Source: Toxonevra muliebris (taxonomy: Eukaryota; Arthropoda; Insecta; Diptera; Pallopteridae). From it: a DNA stretch of 64,000 bases. The stretch spans positions 60,834,079 through 60,898,078 of the forward strand of contig OY829327.1 of the NCBI GenBank assembly GCA_963691655.1, given 5' to 3'. This document shows, one piece after another, positions 31,051 through 42,735 of the stretch (the first letter of the stretch is position 1; each line of letters starts with the position of its first letter). The notes beneath the pieces are model-generated. The model was not told the DNA's origin. It searched no databases and saw only the letters and a list, made by a program, of their open reading frames with translations. The position numbers were made by a program, and so were the translations under genes.

Positions 31051-31793
31051 TTAGGAGACTATGAAAATTAAATCTAGAGGTTAATTTTCAAAGTCATGAC
31101 TTAAGTTCATGTCAATTTCGTTATTTGAAGTTATATATAAACAGGCTTAATGAACAAATGTAGTCATCACAACAACAATGTATATAGAGACGGGCAAATC
31201 AGACGGCCGTTTCGGAATCCGCCACAATTCCTCATCAGTGATCTTAGTGATAGTTCATAATCTTTCAATATCCTATATAAGCTACTAATATTTGAAATCA
31301 TAACCCAGAATTACGGATTTGATTCCAAATATCTTCACTGAATAGAGATATTGAAAGAAACTACCACTACCGTTCTATACACTTATGTTGTTGTTTTTTT
31401 CCCATTGTAGCTAGTCTGCATAACAGTTCGTTATTTGAAAGTCTAGTACATGGGAGAGTGTGTGTGTTTGTGAGAAAATGATTCTAGGTGTCATTTTTTC
31501 TGAACGGTCCCCATTCGATCAGTTCATGATAGTTTTTTAGGAGACTATGAAAATTAAATCTAGAGGTTAATTTTCAAAGTCATGACTTAAGTTCATGTCA
31601 ATTTCGTTATTTGAAGTTATATATAAACAGGCTTAATGAACAAATGTAGTCATCACAACAACAATGTATATAGAGACGGGCAAATCAGACGGCCGTTTCG
31701 GAATCCGCCACAATCCGCCACAATCCGAAACGGCCGTCTGATTTGCCCGTCTCTATATACATTGTTGTTGTGATGACTACATTTGTTCATTAA
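31051..31793. repeat. Direct and inverted copies of a dispersed repeat
   Basis: Copies at 31051-31226 and 31540-31710 are nearly identical and in the same direction (AGGAGACTATGAAAATTAAA to CGGAATCCGCCACAA). A shorter inverted copy at 31725-31793 makes a palindrome around 31711-31724 with CGGCCGTTTCGGA arms. The same unit is at 2368-2537. Confidence 0.8.
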
Positions 31794-32008
31794 AACTTTC
31801 TATATAGTTTTTTAGATTTATTATTGAGAAGATTTTTGGGGTTCAAGTTTTTTTTTTTTTGTTGAGATTTTAAAACAAAAAAGTTTTTTGGAGTTGTTTT
31901 TTAATCTAGAAAATCGTCATTTTTCAACAAAAATCGTCAAATCGTCATTGGGCCAAAAAATCGTCAAAATGACGATAAAATCGTCGTTCTGGCAACACTG
32001 TTTCTGTA

Positions 32009-32574
32009 GCTAAAATAGCGTCCCTATTCGCGGCGAATAGGGAAACAAATTTAGCGGAATCATGCAAACGCGTAACTCGCAAACTGCGCAAGTGTGTAAG
32101 TTTACATGCTTGTTTGCGGGAACGCTCTTTTCGACAAACGTGTAAATTGTTGCGATGGTACACAGCAGCTATTAAACAAATAGGCTGATTGAAAATAAAT
32201 AAAAATAGGAAAAATAAGCCAAAAAAGCAAGAAAAATTTAAAATATCACTGTACCACACAGCTCATACATTTGCGCAAGTTTGCGAGGTCTTTGCGCAGT
32301 GAATTCAAACTTTTCTGGTTTGTGCAAGAATTTTTTCATACAAATTTCGACAGCTGATTTACGAGCTCGCAAACTTGTGCAGTTTGTGAACGCGAGGTTC
32401 AGAATCGCATTATTGCCAAATCTCTAAAAAATTTTGACGAAAAAGTTTTTTAGACGGTATGGCCAACTTTTGTTTTTCAAAATCTGCTAAAATGAAGAAA
32501 GAAACGCATATTTTCTTTAAAAAAGAGCTAAATTTTTTCCTTATAAAAGTTTTAAACACAAATTTTATTATATA
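32009..32574 (+). other. Intergenic DNA
   Basis: Nothing recognised apart from repeated GCGCAAGTTTGCG-like words at about 32270-32390. Confidence 0.4.
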
Positions 32575-33405
32575 CAGTAGAATCGCGATAACTCGAACCC
32601 CTTTAATTCTAAAATCTCAATAATTCGTAACAAGCTGCTGGTCCCTTGAAAAAATCGCTTTAATTCGCAAAAATTCTACACATTTTGGTCCCCTCGCTAA
32701 TTCGTGAGGCGTTATTTGTTTTTTAACACAAGTTCAGTTTAACCTCTTATAAATCGAAATTGGTTGTTGACAACCTCTTAAAATTCGTAATGCAAAGCAA
32801 AATTCTATGGAACTATGATTCAAAAAAAAATCAATCATTGTAGATAGCTACGTTCACTTTTTTATAGAATTTTTTGTGTTTTTCGTGGTTGACAAGATAC
32901 GCGAAGAGAGCCTTAAACTACAAAACCGTTAATTCGTATTTTTTTTTTAACCTCGTTAACGTACATACCAATAATGTTCGAGAAATTAAGTAAAATGGGA
33001 GATACGGTTCCCATGGATACGGATGCTGGCTGTCAATAGGCCCGTTCCCGTACTTTTTGGGTAAAGTCTGGTAAACTGAGAGTAAACGAAAAATGCTCTC
33101 TCTGATACGCAAAAATGCACAAGAGTACGGGAACGCACTAAACCACTTTTCTTGCACGAAACAAAACGTCAAATTTTAATGACAGTTAAATTAAAAAAAC
33201 AAACTTTCTGTGATATTTAATAAAAAAAAAATTGTTAAATCTTACAAGAAAATAAATAAATAATGAAAAAATTAAGCATAAATTGTTCACCTGACTAATT
33301 TTGTAGAATATTCTGGTTCACAATCACCATTTGCATTATTCAGAAATGGCAGAAGCTTCTACAGCGTCAGAATTTGAACAGACAATTGCGTAATTAACTT
33401 GTGGA

Positions 33406-34400
33406 GATGAAGGAGCCTTCAATAATGTAAACACGGAAGCCATCTGTAAGGCGTTGACGGATCATGGAGTTAAGGATTTCATAGTGGCATGGATTGGAAC
33501 AATGCTGAGAGGCAGAATCATTAACGCTGCTATGGGTACTGGCTCCGTGAGTAATAGGACTACAAGGGGAACTCCGCAAGGAGGGGTGTTGTCACCCCTC
33601 CTATGGCTCCTAGTAGTTAATGAGATTTTACGAACTTTCAAGGAAAAGAGAACGAGAGTGGTAGCCTACGCTGACGACATAGCAATATTGATCCCTGGTA
33701 AATTCTTGTAGACGATTAGTGAGCTTATGGAATCAGCACTTGGCGAAATTCCCGACTGGGCTAGACGGAACGATTTAGCAGTTAACCCTGCTAAGACTGA
33801 GCTAGTCTTGTTCACGAGGAAAACAAAAATACCTAAGTTTCCCTACCAAAGTTGGATGGAGTGACACTGAATCTCTCTTCGGAAGCAAGGTATCTCGGTA
33901 CCATTCTGGATTCAAAACTTAATTGGAGAAGGAATATCGAAGAGAGAACGAAGAAGGGACTGGCTGCATACTATACCTGCAAAAGGACCTTTGGGAAAAG
34001 ATGGGTATTGTCGCCGTACGTTATTCACAATCATTCGACCCATCATCACCTATGGGTCTTTCGTCTGGTGGCAAGCGTTGGGTAAGAAGAGCAACCAAGC
34101 TCGCATGGGAAAAATACATAGACTTGCAAGCCTGGGGGTCTCAGGGACTGTAAGTACTGCACCTCAGGAAGGTCTGAATATGATATTTCATCTCTTACCG
34201 TTACGGGTGTTTGTTCAAGGCTGTGCCGCAAAAGGAGCTCTTAGACAAAGAGAATCCAATGTGTGGAGATCAGCAAACTATGCACACTCTACAATTTTGA
34301 GTGAGATAAAGCGGAGGGGTCAAAACGGAATCAAAGCGATGGCTCAAATATGGAGAATGGAACTGGAGCTGGTCTCTACTCCGAAGACCTGCAGCTAAGG
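33406..34400 (+). pseudogene. LINE reverse transcriptase, broken
   Basis: Reads EGAFNNVNTEAICKALTDHG, then TRGTPQGGVLSPLLWLLVVN, then the catalytic VVAYADDIAIL before a TAG at 33709-33711. The same frame then continues (DWARRNDLAVNPAKTELVLF) until it shifts near 33850, where VTLNLSSEARYLGTILDSKL follows. Further shifts occur around 34000-34350. The RT motif YADD is intact but the gene has an in-frame stop and several shifts. Confidence 0.88.
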
Positions 34401-35348
34401 CGGTCGTATCGCCTTCCTGACAGCTGCAGCGTTTTTCAGTCAGAGATTTTTGCTATTGAGAAAGCAGCTCGACTTCTACAAGACAGTACGATTCCGATTT
34501 CGAATATCACTATCTTTACTGACAGTCAGGCTGCAATGAAGGCAATAGAATCCAAAATAGTTAAATCGGAGATTGTAGAGAAATGTCGTGCTTCACTGAT
34601 GGCCATCGAGCACCACAAGGTCACTCTCTGCTGGGTTCCTGGACATAACAATATTGAAGGGAACGAAATAGCAGATGAAATGGCCAGAAGGGGCTCTGAA
34701 ATGGACATTAATGAGGCGGATACCTCTATACAATCTCCGATGTGTGAACTATTTAGGAAAATAGACGAGTACACCATAGCGGTGTCAAATGACGCTTGGA
34801 CTAACCTAGATGACTGTATAGTTTCACGGGCCTTGTGGCCAAGGTTAGATAGAAAGAGGACAAATGTCCTCTTAGGGCACAACAAATCTGCAGTACGTCT
34901 GCTCACAGGAGTCATAACTGGACATTGTGCTATTGCACCAATGCTTCAACGGTGGCGCATTCCAACGAGCGGACTGTGCAGAAGTTGTCATGATGAAGAA
35001 GAGACAGAATCGATTCTTCACTTTCTATGTCAATGTCCAAGGCTGCAGATGAGCAGACTCCAATGTTTGGGGTCGCGCTTTTTCAATAGTCTAACCGAGA
35101 TAACGAAAGTGGAATTATCGGATCTTCTTACCTTTATTCAGAGAACCAAATGGTTCAATAAAGACATTACCTGGACTGCTGACGGAAACCGTGGTTAGAG
35201 GCGTGCCTCATCAGGGCAATTAAATGAGACCAATCACAATGGACAATTATGTCTCCGAGTGGAAGTGCGGGTTTATACCTATATATACATACATGTATAT
35301 ATATATATGTATACATTCGCACACGCCTTCCAAACCTAACCTAACCTA
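33408..35348 (+). mobile_element. 5'-truncated LINE inserted in the MITE
   Basis: A non-LTR retrotransposon fragment starting in the reverse-transcriptase domain and ending with RNase H, a zinc-binding tail and an AACCTAACCTAACCTAAC tail. It is flanked by the target duplication (AAC)TTGTGGAGA at 33396-33407 and about 35349-35357; copy B of the MITE shows the uninterrupted site. The presence of RNase H points to the LOA/I group. Confidence 0.9.
34350..35198 (+). pseudogene. LINE RNase H and C-terminal zinc region
   Basis: 282 open codons. RNase H motifs are ITIFTDSQAAMKAI (Asp), EKAARLL (Glu) and VTLCWVPGHNNIEGNEIAD (Asp/His region). A C-terminal zinc-knuckle-like motif CRSCHDEEETESILHFLCQC follows. 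The initial segment belongs to the same polyprotein in another frame, so this is the 3' end of a decayed pol rather than an independent gene. Confidence 0.88.
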
Positions 35349-35989
35349 ACTTGTGGAGAATGTAGTTAAAAATTAACTAAAATACTATTAATTAATTTTC
35401 AAATGTCTTTTAAACATTTTCCATTTTAAATATCACTAATTTTTCTAAAATTTCTTTATTTATTTATTAATTTCAAATTTTCAATATATTTTCACAAAAG
35501 CAAAACAGCTGATAACTACAAAACAGCTTTTAACACTTTTACCCGAAGAAAAAGTGCGGGCTATTTCGTGCAAAAAGAAGAAGACAGTAACTCTCTCATC
35601 TCTGTTCTCATTTGCAAGGTTTTGAGTACGGGAACGCTTTCTGGGCTGTTTGGGGCGAACGCGTTCACCCGCGTTGTAGTATGGGAACAGAGCTAATGAG
35701 TGGATTGTACACAAGCAGTATCATCGCTGTAAATTGGCTTTTCCTGATTCCTGGTTACAAAGGTTATAGCAGACATTATGCCCCATTGGAAAATTTAAAG
35801 ATAACTGTAATGATTAAGAGTCCTGGAGATATTACTTTTTAAAATTTATTTTAATATTTGCGTAAAATATTGAAGAAACTCAACCAGATTTTGGGGAAAA
35901 ACTCGTGGATGAAAGGGTTAAATAGAAATCTCGTTAAATCGCAAACTCATAAAAAATTACTGGTCCTTTGCGATTACCGGGTTCTCCCA

Positions 35990-36717
35990 TATTAAAAAGA
36001 AACTTAATTAAATACATGTATTAAAAAGAAAATTAATTAAATACATGTATTTTTAAAGTTTTTATTTCACAGCATTTCTAAATTATACAATCCCAAGAGA
36101 AAATAAAATAAGATAATGGAAAAGAGTATATTATATACTTTGATTACAAAAAAATTTATATAATATATATTTTAAATAAGTTAAAAAATGTTGTTAGAAT
36201 TATTTAGGAAATGGATTATTTAGCGGAGCATTTGGTGTCTTTTAAATTGAAAAAAAAAACGCGCTAAAAAACCCGTTGACCACTAAATCACCTTTTTCCG
36301 CGTTTTAATTTTCAAAAAAAGTTTTAGCTACGAGAAACTCAAAATCGGGCTGCAGGGCTTAGTTAAGAGCAGTTTAACCATATTTATAAGTAAATTACAA
36401 ATTTTTTAATCAGCGTTCACTTTCACAGACTTACCTCAGATTGACAGTTACCTCAAATTTTTAAATTTGAACAGTTTTTGCAATAATATGCCAGAACTAA
36501 TTTAAATGTTTTGGCTTTAATATAAATGATTGGCACAGAGCCTTTTTATCAATAGAATGGTAGGAAATTGCATTCGTTGGTGGTTGCAATTTCGTGGTAG
36601 GTTTCAATATTGGTGATAATTGGTTATGTGTTAGTGAGAGTTTCAATCTTTCCGTATCCATACGGTGACAGCTGATTGTGCTCTACAGTGTTCCACATCT
36701 TTGTTTTTTGTTTTGCA
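35990..36717 (+). other. 5' flank of the HYI gene
   Basis: A ~30-bp tandem duplication (AATTAAATACATGTATTAAA) sits at 35992-36050. No promoter motif can be assigned with confidence upstream of the ATG at 36718. The bases before the start are TTTTGCA. Confidence 0.45.
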
Positions 36718-36916
36718 ATGAGTTTGAAATTTGCGGCTAACTTAAATTTCCTTTTTACGGAAGGGACACCGAAACTTGCAGAAAAAATTAGACTGGCGCA
36801 TAATGCAGGATTTCGAGCTGTGGAAATTCCATTCATAAGATCAGAAGAAGAAGAAGTAATCAGGGTGAAGCAAATTACTGGAATTGAAGTAGCTCTTATA
36901 AATATTGCTCTTGAAG
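36718..36916 (+). CDS. HYI: Hydroxypyruvate isomerase, exon 1
   Basis: First coding exon of a hydroxypyruvate isomerase, a TIM-barrel sugar-isomerase-like enzyme that interconverts hydroxypyruvate and tartronate semialdehyde; the fly protein is known as Gip. It begins MSLKFAANLNFLFTEGTPKL, matching the conserved start of the family (FAANLSWLF-type), then NAGFRAVEIPF and the strand IEVALINIALE. The exon ends GAAG/gtgaag in phase 1. The ATG at 36718 is chosen because it gives the conserved N-terminus; upstream in-frame codons do not. It has no signal peptide, so a cytosolic enzyme is expected. Confidence 0.93.
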
Positions 36917-37005
36917 GTGAAGTACTGTGTCAATACAACATTCATATGTAACGTGTGCAAATATATATAATCATTCTTATCTATAAAAACAAACACTAAA
37001 ATCAG

Positions 37006-37108
37006 ATGATCTTAAATTTGGTGCTGCGAGTATTCCTGGTGCTGAAGAAACGTTCAGGAAAAATCTTGTGGAAACTGTCCAGTTTGCAAAAGCAGTAAAT
37101 TGCAAAAA
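37006..37108 (+). CDS. HYI: Hydroxypyruvate isomerase, exon 2
   Basis: After ACTAAAATCAG the exon joins in phase (G/AT gives Asp). It encodes DDLKFGAASIPGAEETFRKN then LVETVQFAKAVNCKK, matching the family's GxxAxPGxExxFRxxL region. The donor AAAAA/gtgagt leaves phase 2. The intron before it is 89 bp; the one after it is 9.6 kb and full of repeats. Confidence 0.93.
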
Positions 37109-37826
37109 GTGAGTCAAGTATAAAAACACGGTTTAGGATTTAGGACTGTATATCGGTGTTGATCTCTAAATTTTTTTGAAATTGTACTTTTTGTTATTGT
37201 TATATTGTTAAAATTGTACTTTTTTGAGTCAGATTGTACCTAAAAGGGGTATGAAATAATTTTCTACATATTTCAAATATGTTGAGCTCAATGGCATTTT
37301 CCGATTACCTCTAACACGACGCATTTTATGTAAAAAAAAATTATATATTTTCTGCGTTTTGACGTAACAAAATACATTTCTTTATATGCATGAAATAAAG
37401 CTGTACCATAGCTGAAATCGCGACAACTTTTTTTTTTTTAATTCGAAATGTTTATTATGTTATTAACATTTCACTACACTACAACTAGTTCTTAAGACTA
37501 ACAAGTAGTTTGGTTTTAAAAGAAAATAATTTTTATGTTAATTTAAGATGTTTTCATTAAACACTTAGTTTCTATTATGTCCTTAATAAATCTGAGGCCC
37601 TGGTCCGCTTTATCCTTCTTAATCGTCCTTCTGTAACAAGTAACTTTAATACTTCCGCATGTTGACTAGCAGTTCGCTAGAGAAAAGTTATAGAAATAAA
37701 TTTGCAAGGAAAAAATATTTAAAAACAAAAAAGAATAGAATAATTTCATAATTTATATAAGTTTTTGCAAAATCGATATTCTTTATTTGCCTGTTTGGTT
37801 GTCTCTTTCAAGCGAATGTAATTAAA
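37109..37826 (+). other. Start of HYI intron 2
   Basis: AT-rich intron with no element that I can define; a T run lies near 37430. Confidence 0.45.
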
Positions 37827-38865
37827 TATAATAGTGTGTTCACATGGAAGTTGAAAATCGATTTTCGTTGCCAAAAATTCGATTTTCAGAAAAGTCGTTC
37901 AGACGGCATTTGATTTTTCATCTGTCAATTTTGATTTGAATTTTTTATCATTTACTTTTCTCACGCTTTTTACAAATAACTTAGGTCATCATGTTTGGCA
38001 GATACCACAAAAAGTACTAAATATTAGCTCCGTTCCCGTACTACAACGCGGATGAACGCGTTCGCCCAAAACAGCCCAGAAAGCGTTCCCGTACACAAAA
38101 AACTTGCAAATGAGAGCAGAGATGAGAGAGTAATTGTCCTCTTCTTCTTGCACGAAATAGTCCGCACTTTTTCTTAGGGTAAAAATGTTAAAGTGTCAAA
38201 CAACCAGCTATTTTGATTTTGTGAAAATATATTGAAAATTTAAAATCAATAGATAAATAAAGAATTTTCAGAAAAATTAGTGATATTTAAAATGGAAAAT
38301 GTTTAAAAGACATTTGAAAATTAATTAATAGTATTAGTTAATTTTTAACTACATTCTCCACAAGTTAATGGCGCAATTGTCTGTTCAACTTCTGACACTG
38401 TAGAAGCTTCTGCCATTTCTGAATAATGCAAATGGTGATTGTGAACCAGAAGATTCTACAAAAGTAGTCAGGCGAACAATTTATGCTTAATTTTTTCATT
38501 ATTTATTTATTTTCTTGTAAGTTTTACCTATTTTTTGTATTAAATATTACAGAAACTTTGTTTTTTGAATGAGAGAGAAAAGTGGTTTTGTGCGTTCCCG
38601 TACTTTTGTGCATTTTTGTGTATCAGAGAGGCATTTTTCGTTTACTCTCAGTTTACCAGACTTTACCCAAAAAGTACGGGAACGGACCTATTGTAATAGA
38701 TGGAATATTGTTGTAGCATTCTCTCAATTCTCTCAGAAACACAGAGTTGCATAGCGAAAAATCATAGCCAAAAAACTTTTTCGCTGAAAATCAGATTTTC
38801 ATTTGACAATTGTTCTATGACGAAAATTCAATTTCCAAGGGATTTTCAGCCAACATACTATTATA
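37827..38865. mobile_element. TIR element carrying MITE copy B
   Basis: TATAATAGTGTGTTCACATG at the left and, inverted, AACATACTATTATA at the right, followed on both sides by TTGAAAATCGATTTTCG-like words. The MITE at 38025-38690 sits inside. The arms are imperfect. Confidence 0.55.
38025..38690. mobile_element. CGTTCCCGTAC MITE, copy B (uninterrupted)
   Basis: 666 bp, ends TAGCTCCGTTCCCGTACT and AGTACGGGAACGGACCTA. It is the inverse of copy A (33037-35695) and carries the intact site (CTCCACAAGTTAA) into which the LINE inserted in copy A. Subterminal CGTTCCCGTAC copies lie at about 38092 and 38605. Non-coding; superfamily not clear. Confidence 0.88.
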
Positions 38866-38885
38866 ATCAGAAGTAAAAATCTATA

Positions 38886-40501
38886 TAACGTAAGTGTAAG
38901 TAATTCGGATCGATTTTTGTAACGAAAGCTTTGAGCGCTATAATAATTATAAAAAAGAATGTTGTAATACAAAATTAAAGCATATTTCTTCCTCTTTTAA
39001 AGTTGTTAACTACCAAAAACAAAAGCAATAGTTTTAATAGTTACTTAGGTAACATCACTCCGAAAAAAATGGATTGCATGTAATTCGGATCGATGATAAT
39101 GTAATTCGGATCAGCAAAATTTATAGAAAATAATCTTTAATTTGAGGTTTATTTAGATGCAAAAGATAAATTTGGTGTTTAAGGAAAATTTATATAAAAA
39201 AAAAATTTAAGTATGTATGCGTAAATACATACACACATATACATACAAATTGTTATCCAAATCTATGTATTTTCCTTATGAAATCATATACCGTTTGTCC
39301 GATCTTAGTGAAATTTGGTGTAGAGATGCATTTGTGTGCATGCCAAGTTGTGGGCTATAAAATTCGACCGTATCTCAAGAGGGCGTGGCATTTTCGCAAA
39401 AATCCAATATCTTGGAATATCATATCGAGCTAAATTAATAAAATTTGATATGGAGACTTACTTGTTCCACACCGAACTAATTCTCAATTATGGGCCTACT
39501 CATGGGCGTATCAAAATTAGGGCAAGAGGCTGTGGCTGGACGATAGATACGAATATATTAAAAACTAAAGTATGGGACTGTGCAATTTTACGTAGGAGCA
39601 ATTGCGGATCTATTGGGCGTAGGAAAAGGGAAAGGATTTGGGATTAAATACCCCTGAGAATTTTCTGAATTAAAATTTATAAGTATATTGACATAAACAA
39701 AAATCAAAATGTGGTCTGGAATAAAAAAATACTAATCATTTAACACAAACTAGTTTTTAAAAATATATTTCATATTTAATTTGACTAAAAATTACTTATT
39801 AGTTTCAAAATTGGTATAATTCTAAGAAACGTTATTAATTTTAATTAATATTTCAATAAAAAAAATATATTTTTGGATTTTAAAATGCAAAATTTTTGAC
39901 TAAATTTCAAAATATTTTTCAAGTTTATCTAAACTTTGAACTCAAATTCCACAAAAACTCTCTAAACAAAGGGTCGATCCGAATTACCTCCAAACATCAC
40001 CTATTATGTCTAAATCACAACTAAAAAACTTTCTTTAATTAAAACTATCTAGTTTTTTTATATTTTGTAATTATGCAAACACCTCAATTGCTGGTAATTC
40101 GGATCATCGATCCGAATTATATGCAAGTAGAAAAACGCATGCTGGTAATTCGGATCTATTTTAAAAGTCAATTTTTTTCTTAGTATGTTTTCTAAAATGG
40201 TGCTTATTTTTACCAAACTATAGCAGAATATTTAGTGAACAAAACCCTATATGTACAAAAGTTATTATTATTATAAAATTTGTGGATTTTTATATTATTT
40301 GCTAAGGCTTTGTATAAAAATACTCTCACACTTTGTTTCTTCGCTCACAACTGATTAATTTGAAATAATTGAAAAAAGTGTTGCATACCATTTCGTTTCA
40401 AAAAAAGGAAATAATTTTAAAAAATACCAAAGAAAAGTTATTAGTAAATCAAAATCGACCCGAATTATATACATCAATCCGAATTACAGTCATTTACGTT
40501 A
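38886..40501. mobile_element. 1.6-kb TIR element with repeated GTAATTCGGATC motifs
   Basis: Ends TAACGTAAGTG and, inverted, CATTTACGTTA, each followed by a GTAATTCGGAT motif. Six exact copies of the 12-mer GTAATTCGGATC (38900, 39080, 39101, inverse 39976, 40094, 40145) and at least three variants lie towards the two ends. A different repeat occupies about 39170-39660. No transposase is readable. Confidence 0.7.
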
Positions 40502-42735
40502 AATATGGAAAATGTACTGGTTTGTACTGATTTTTGTATTTAATTCAAATCCAATATACTGATTTTTTAGATAAAAATAAGTGTGGTTTGTATGGAATTT
40601 ATAAAAAAAAAGTCAAGAAAACAAAACTTTTAAATTTCGTCAGTCGATCTAGAAATGGTTGTACGACAATGACGTGTTTAAGAAAGTGGTCTAACTTAAT
40701 GAAAAGAATAACAAAAATGAATATCACGTACATTTAATCTGATTTTATGACCTTCTTGGCCGAAAAACCCCTAAAAATTTGAAATTTCTTATGTTGTTTG
40801 TACCAAAGCTCTCCCTAGCGACCATTATTGGTAAAAATAGATTCAGACTCAGATTTCTGGTATCCGAAAACCCCCAGAAAGGCCTTTTGATTGTAAAAAT
40901 ATTTGTATTTAAATGATACTACTCAGACGCATCCATAGACTAAAGCAGCAACTTCAAAATTAAAAAAAAATCATTTCAAATCGCCAACCTGAGAAATTAC
41001 TTTTCTATATACAACCCAAGCTTTCAGAAAAACTTAGTTTTATCAATTCCCCAGAAAAAAAACCAAAATGCTCTACAGTGTTATAAGTAGTGGGGTGCAA
41101 AATACATCCCGCACGAGTGACGACGGATTCTTTTAATCTAAATTCTTTTAATATAAACTTCAATGTGATATTGCAAGACTGGTTTTTGGAAACCAGTGAA
41201 AAACAAACAGAACGATGATATTTTCAATAAATATTTGTTTTTATTGCATCATATTTTTTTGTTTCTCAAAATAAAACCACTAGGTAACGTTATAGACTTT
41301 TTAGTGTAACGTTAAAGGCCGGACATTTTGGATCTTAGAAGTGCAAGAGAAATATTTTTTTTGGTATTATTTTGATTTCAGTAGTTTTTTTGATCCCCCT
41401 TATTCGATATAGTGCCTTAGTTTAGGTTTTTTCATTGCTGCTTTCGCTAATTTTTTTTCAAAATGCAGAGCTACCTCGAAACTCACTTCCAAAAAATGTA
41501 ACGTTAAAGAGCACATAAAACTGGTTATATCTTCGAAACGACAAAAGTTAAAAAAAGTTTGTTCACATGAAATGTAGACCTTCAGACCTATTTTCATGTC
41601 CATGTAAAAATAAATTTGGTTTCAATATGCGTACGACTGTAACGTTAAAGACCAAATTTACCATATACATACATACATATTTGACTGCATAATATACATT
41701 TAAATACATTGATAGATTGTAACTAACAACTCAATTCCTTTCCAACATTATTCTGCTTCAAGGTCTGGAGTATTTTTGATTGACGTTTTACCAAATTTAG
41801 ATGAAAACAGATTCAAGCAAATAGTATGAATTAGTTGGACAAACTTTCAAGTAATCCTTAAACTGATTCAAGATGACAAGATTTTTCAAGGACCACGATC
41901 ATGTAAACAATTTCCTCCTGCAATTGGATATTGTTGTTTTGGTTTTACTCTCGTTTGTTGTTCTTGCTCTACGTCGTTCTGAAAACTGAATTAATGAAAT
42001 TTTTATTAGAACCTATGCGGTACATTCTAATTTTTGTATTAACTTGCTCTTCCATTGTTGACAAATAATTTTATAACATTTCTTTTTTTTTTTTTGCAGT
42101 GTTGCAAACAGAAGTTTTTTCCTTTTTATTTATTTCCAAAAAAGAATAAGGAACGTAAATAGGCACAAGAAGTCGTTCTGTCGCACTGAAACAATCATGG
42201 AAAATTACGAATCAGTTTACGCACCAAAATAGCTTCGAAATTTTACGAAGTGTGTATAAACTGTCTCTCGTCAGAGATGTGCATGAATGCATGCATTCAT
42301 CCACTAAATAGATGAAGTGGCATGATTCGCTCAATAGAGTGTTTTGCTTGTCGTCTGCGTACAGCAGCTACTGCTCTCGAAATGCTAGCAAAAGGCAACG
42401 AGTGGTTGGAAGTGACAATGAATGTTTGAACTTTTGTTGCTGCTTTCAATATAACACAATATAATAGTCCTGTTTACGTTATTGTATAAATGGTCTTGCA
42501 TCATTACAAATGTAAAATATTTCTGCTATCACAACAAATATAAGTATGCGATATGCAATAAAATGGTGCGAATAATTCGCCGAAACACATAGTTTTTTTT
42601 AATAAATATTCTCGCGGTTAGTCAGAAATTTAAATTTGTGAACCTAAAAATTGCATATTTTAGAACATAATATAAAACAAAAGAGAAATTATTTTATTAA
42701 AAACTAAATATTATGATTACAATACATTACTGAAT
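40502..42735 (+). other. HYI intron 2, middle
   Basis: Mostly AT-rich with no conserved coding sequence. Repeated TGTAACGTTAAAG words lie at 41305, 41497 and 41639. Confidence 0.4.

Larger units (their letters stand above)
29628..32000. mobile_element. hAT-like non-autonomous element, 2.37 kb
   Basis: The ends are CAGTGTTGCCAGAA (29628) and its inverse TTCTGGCAACACTG (32000), followed inside by repeated AAAATCGTCA motifs on both sides. An exact 8-bp duplication TTTCTGTA flanks it (29620-29627 and 32001-32008), the diagnostic length of hAT elements. No transposase is readable, so it must have moved with help from elsewhere. It contains a second hAT-type MITE (29765-30154) and three copies of the 31051-31793 repeat. 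Confidence 0.88.
33037..35695. mobile_element. CGTTCCCGTAC MITE, copy A, interrupted by a LINE
   Basis: Ends TAGGCCCGTTCCCGTACT (33037) and GTATGGGAACAGAGCTA (35695). Without the LINE it is about 718 bp and matches copy B (38025-38690) in inverse orientation along its whole length. Each side has a terminal and a subterminal copy of GTTCCCGTAC. The LINE (33408-35348) lies between direct repeats of AACTTGTGGAGA. Confidence 0.9.
32575..35989. mobile_element. pogo-like element remnant (outer layer of a nest)
   Basis: It starts CAGTAGAATCGCGATAACTC after TATA, a typical pogo/Tigger-type end. The right side at about 35930-35989 carries the degenerate inverse (GGTCCTTTGCGATTACCGGG, GTTCTCCCATA). 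Between them lie only short non-conserved pieces plus the inserted MITE at 33037-35695. The right end lacks the terminal CTG, so it is decayed. Confidence 0.6.

Noticed and set aside
35334..35351. TTAGG-type telomeric repeat (CCTAACCTAACCTAAC)
   Set aside because: Only about three units, exactly at the 3' end of a LINE and before its target duplication; flies are known to lack TTAGG telomeres.
39336..39647. 103-codon protein
   Set aside because: It lies within the repeat core of the GTAATTCGGATC element and reads like repeat DNA translated by chance.
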